Positions 52,030 through 52,767 of a stretch of DNA of 52,767 nucleotides are shown piece after piece; within the stretch, counting starts at the first letter, position 1, and the number at the start of each line of letters is the position of its first letter. The notes beneath the pieces were generated by a model. The model worked only from the letters and a program-made list of their open reading frames with translations, was not told where the DNA came from and ran no database searches. This stretch comes from Akkermansia muciniphila (GTDB lineage Bacteria > Verrucomicrobiota > Verrucomicrobiia > Limisphaerales > BJHT01). The position numbers were made by a program, and so were the translations under genes. Location of the stretch: the NCBI GenBank assembly GCA_945861535.1, contig CAMAUZ010000058.1, positions 1 through 52,767 on the forward strand, read 5' to 3'.

Positions 52030-52404
52030 TTAGTGCATCTTTGCCCAGACCTCGGCCAGCTTCTGGCGAGCGCCGAGACCTTCAAACCAGCAACGCACTC
52101 TCCGGTGATCCGGGCCGTCGATTGTGCCGCTGATGAATTCGCCATTGTCCATGCGGAACTTGGCGAATACCTCGCGCCGGAATACCACATGAAAGTGCTC
52201 GGGAAGATGGTCATGGGGGAAAATCTGGATGCTCAACCTGCCTACCCTTTGCACCAGGGCACGGCCCGATTTCAATTGCCAACTGCCATCAAGGGCGCGT
52301 TCAGCATCGAGAAAATCCGTCAGCACGCCTTCCAAATGCCCAGCGACTTCTTCAAGCGTGTTGCATCGGAGCAATCGCTCTCGCAGAAGGTCATTCAAGC
52401 TCAT
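52030..52404 (-). CDS. DUF4160 family protein
   Basis: 124 residues. The start MSLNDLLRERLLRCNTLEEV leads into the DUF4160 core LSIQIFPHDHLPEHFHVVFR then EVFAKFRMDNGEFISG, with the typical HxPxHFHV motif (histidines at about 73, 76 and 78) of this family of unknown function, often found beside toxin-antitoxin genes. The ATG at 52404 overlaps the stop codon of the methyltransferase remnant (ATGA), so it is translationally coupled. Possibly an antitoxin-like or regulatory partner; no toxin is seen. Confidence 0.8.
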   Translation of the reverse strand: MSLNDLLRERLLRCNTLEEVAGHLEGVLTDFLDAERALDGSWQLKSGRALVQRVGRLSIQIFPHDHLPEHFHVVFRREVFAKFRMDNGEFISGTIDGPDHRRVRCWFEGLGARQKLAEVWAKMH

Positions 52405-52674
52405 GTCTTTTTCCCCCCTGCTGGCTTTCTTGCTTTCCCCGTCGGCGCGAGCGGGGCGGTGAGTTGCTCGTAGAGTTGGAAGAGGTATTCCACGCGGGCG
52501 CGGTCGCTGGGGAAGGGCGTGTCGCGATAGCATTTGTCCACCGCCTTATCGAGCGCGGCGTGCGCGGTGGCGTGGACGGGCGGCATGGCCAGCAGATCGT
52601 AAAGGTCCGCCAGCGTCGCGGCGGGGGAAGCCCGCCCGCGCGTCCAGCACCGCCTGCAACGCGTGCTTCACCAT
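52401..52674 (-). pseudogene. MmeI-type DNA methyltransferase C-terminal remnant
   Basis: About 90 residues: MVKHALQAVLDARAGFP, then after one frameshift PAATLADLYDLLAMPPVHAT and AHAALDKAVDKCYRDTPFPS, ending YEQLTAPLAPTGKARKPAGG. This is the C-terminal part of type IIL/MmeI-like or related adenine methyltransferases (LADLYDPLxMPPxLxxAHxALDxAVD). The shift coincides with a run of five G (52623-52627; C on the coding strand); one base less restores the frame. The large catalytic part is missing. The DUF4160 gene follows with a 4-base overlap, as the original operon order would have had it. Confidence 0.65.
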
Positions 52675-52680
52675 GCGAAG

Positions 52681-52767
52681 CTATGGCTTCTTATTTGCGA
52701 CCAAGCCGAACTTTGAGAGCAACCATTCCAAGACTGCCTCTTGGTCATCAATGGTGGCACGGCGTAC
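52681..52767 (-). CDS. Partial gene at the right edge
   Basis: The last 28 residues of a frame running off the window: VRRATIDDQEAVLEWLLSKF then GLVANKKP and a TAG stop. The residue mix is protein-like and lower in GC than its neighbours. Too short to name. The stop lies six bases before the start of the methyltransferase remnant. Confidence 0.35.
   Translation of the reverse strand, partial: VRRATIDDQEAVLEWLLSKFGLVANKKP

Overview
This is a GC-rich bacterial chromosome segment, probably from the Verrucomicrobiota (a Limisphaerales/Pedosphaera-like lineage; inference). The suggestion rests on the gene types: GYF_2, DUF2752 and pseudopilin-like proteins, a Tat-exported Gfo/Idh/MocA oxidoreductase, a CehA/McbA-type metallohydrolase and a Tat-exported lactonase. 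It also rests on the many GC-rich palindromic repeats between genes. I saw no tRNA, rRNA, CRISPR array or replication origin. Genes lie on both strands in short operons. Layout, left to right: 1-0.93 kb gene-free, with a palindromic repeat. 0.93-5.2 kb: a minus-strand GYF_2/DUF2752/pseudopilin operon, the ComM/YifB ATPase and a small membrane protein. 5.7-9.6 kb: a TRAP transporter of the TPR-protein-associated type (lipoprotein T component, binding protein, fused QM permease). 9.7-11.6 kb: a PAP2-type membrane enzyme and an LptF/LptG permease. 11.66-13.38 kb: an intact-looking IS110-family element with a leader that could encode a bridge RNA. 13.5-18.0 kb: RtcB, UvrC, a frameshifted gene and a SIS-domain isomerase. 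18.2-21.5 kb: type III polyketide synthase, class I methyltransferase and FAD-dependent oxidoreductase, a compact biosynthetic cluster. 21.6-24.6 kb: a tiny histidine-rich lipoprotein, an OmpH/Skp chaperone and a P5C-type aldehyde dehydrogenase. 24.8-29.3 kb: malonate transporter MadL-MadM and a MatB/ACSF3-like malonyl-CoA synthetase, bracketed by two tandem arrays of one 146-bp palindromic repeat. 29.4-31.1 kb: a lactonase-family protein and a 52-residue charged protein. 31.2-35.1 kb: a methyltransferase gene split by about 3.2 kb of AT-richer DNA that carries a TIR-STAND NTPase-TPR gene, a probable horizontally acquired immune gene. 35.5-37.8 kb: a stand-alone nuoA, a phosphohexomutase and a nucleotidyltransferase remnant. 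37.8-44.8 kb: two BamE-like exported proteins, a haloperoxidase remnant, a frameshifted membrane protein, an EndoIII-like glycosylase, a Gfo/Idh/MocA oxidoreductase, a GDSL esterase, an AlkD-like repair protein and a divergent pair with a half-length kinase-like protein. 44.9-52.8 kb: a large exported protein of unknown role, a DnaJ-like chaperone, a CehA/McbA-type metallohydrolase, a beta-barrel protein, a DUF4160 protein and the tail of an MmeI-type DNA methyltransferase. The main functional idea is that malonate imported by MadLM and activated by the MatB-like ligase could supply malonyl-CoA to the type III polyketide synthase about 7 kb upstream. The synthase-methyltransferase-flavoprotein set has the same enzyme classes as the Streptomyces srsABC phenolic-lipid cluster. 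The second notable item is the TIR-STAND-TPR insertion. The third is the range of distinct palindromic repeat families, all in spacers or IS flanks.
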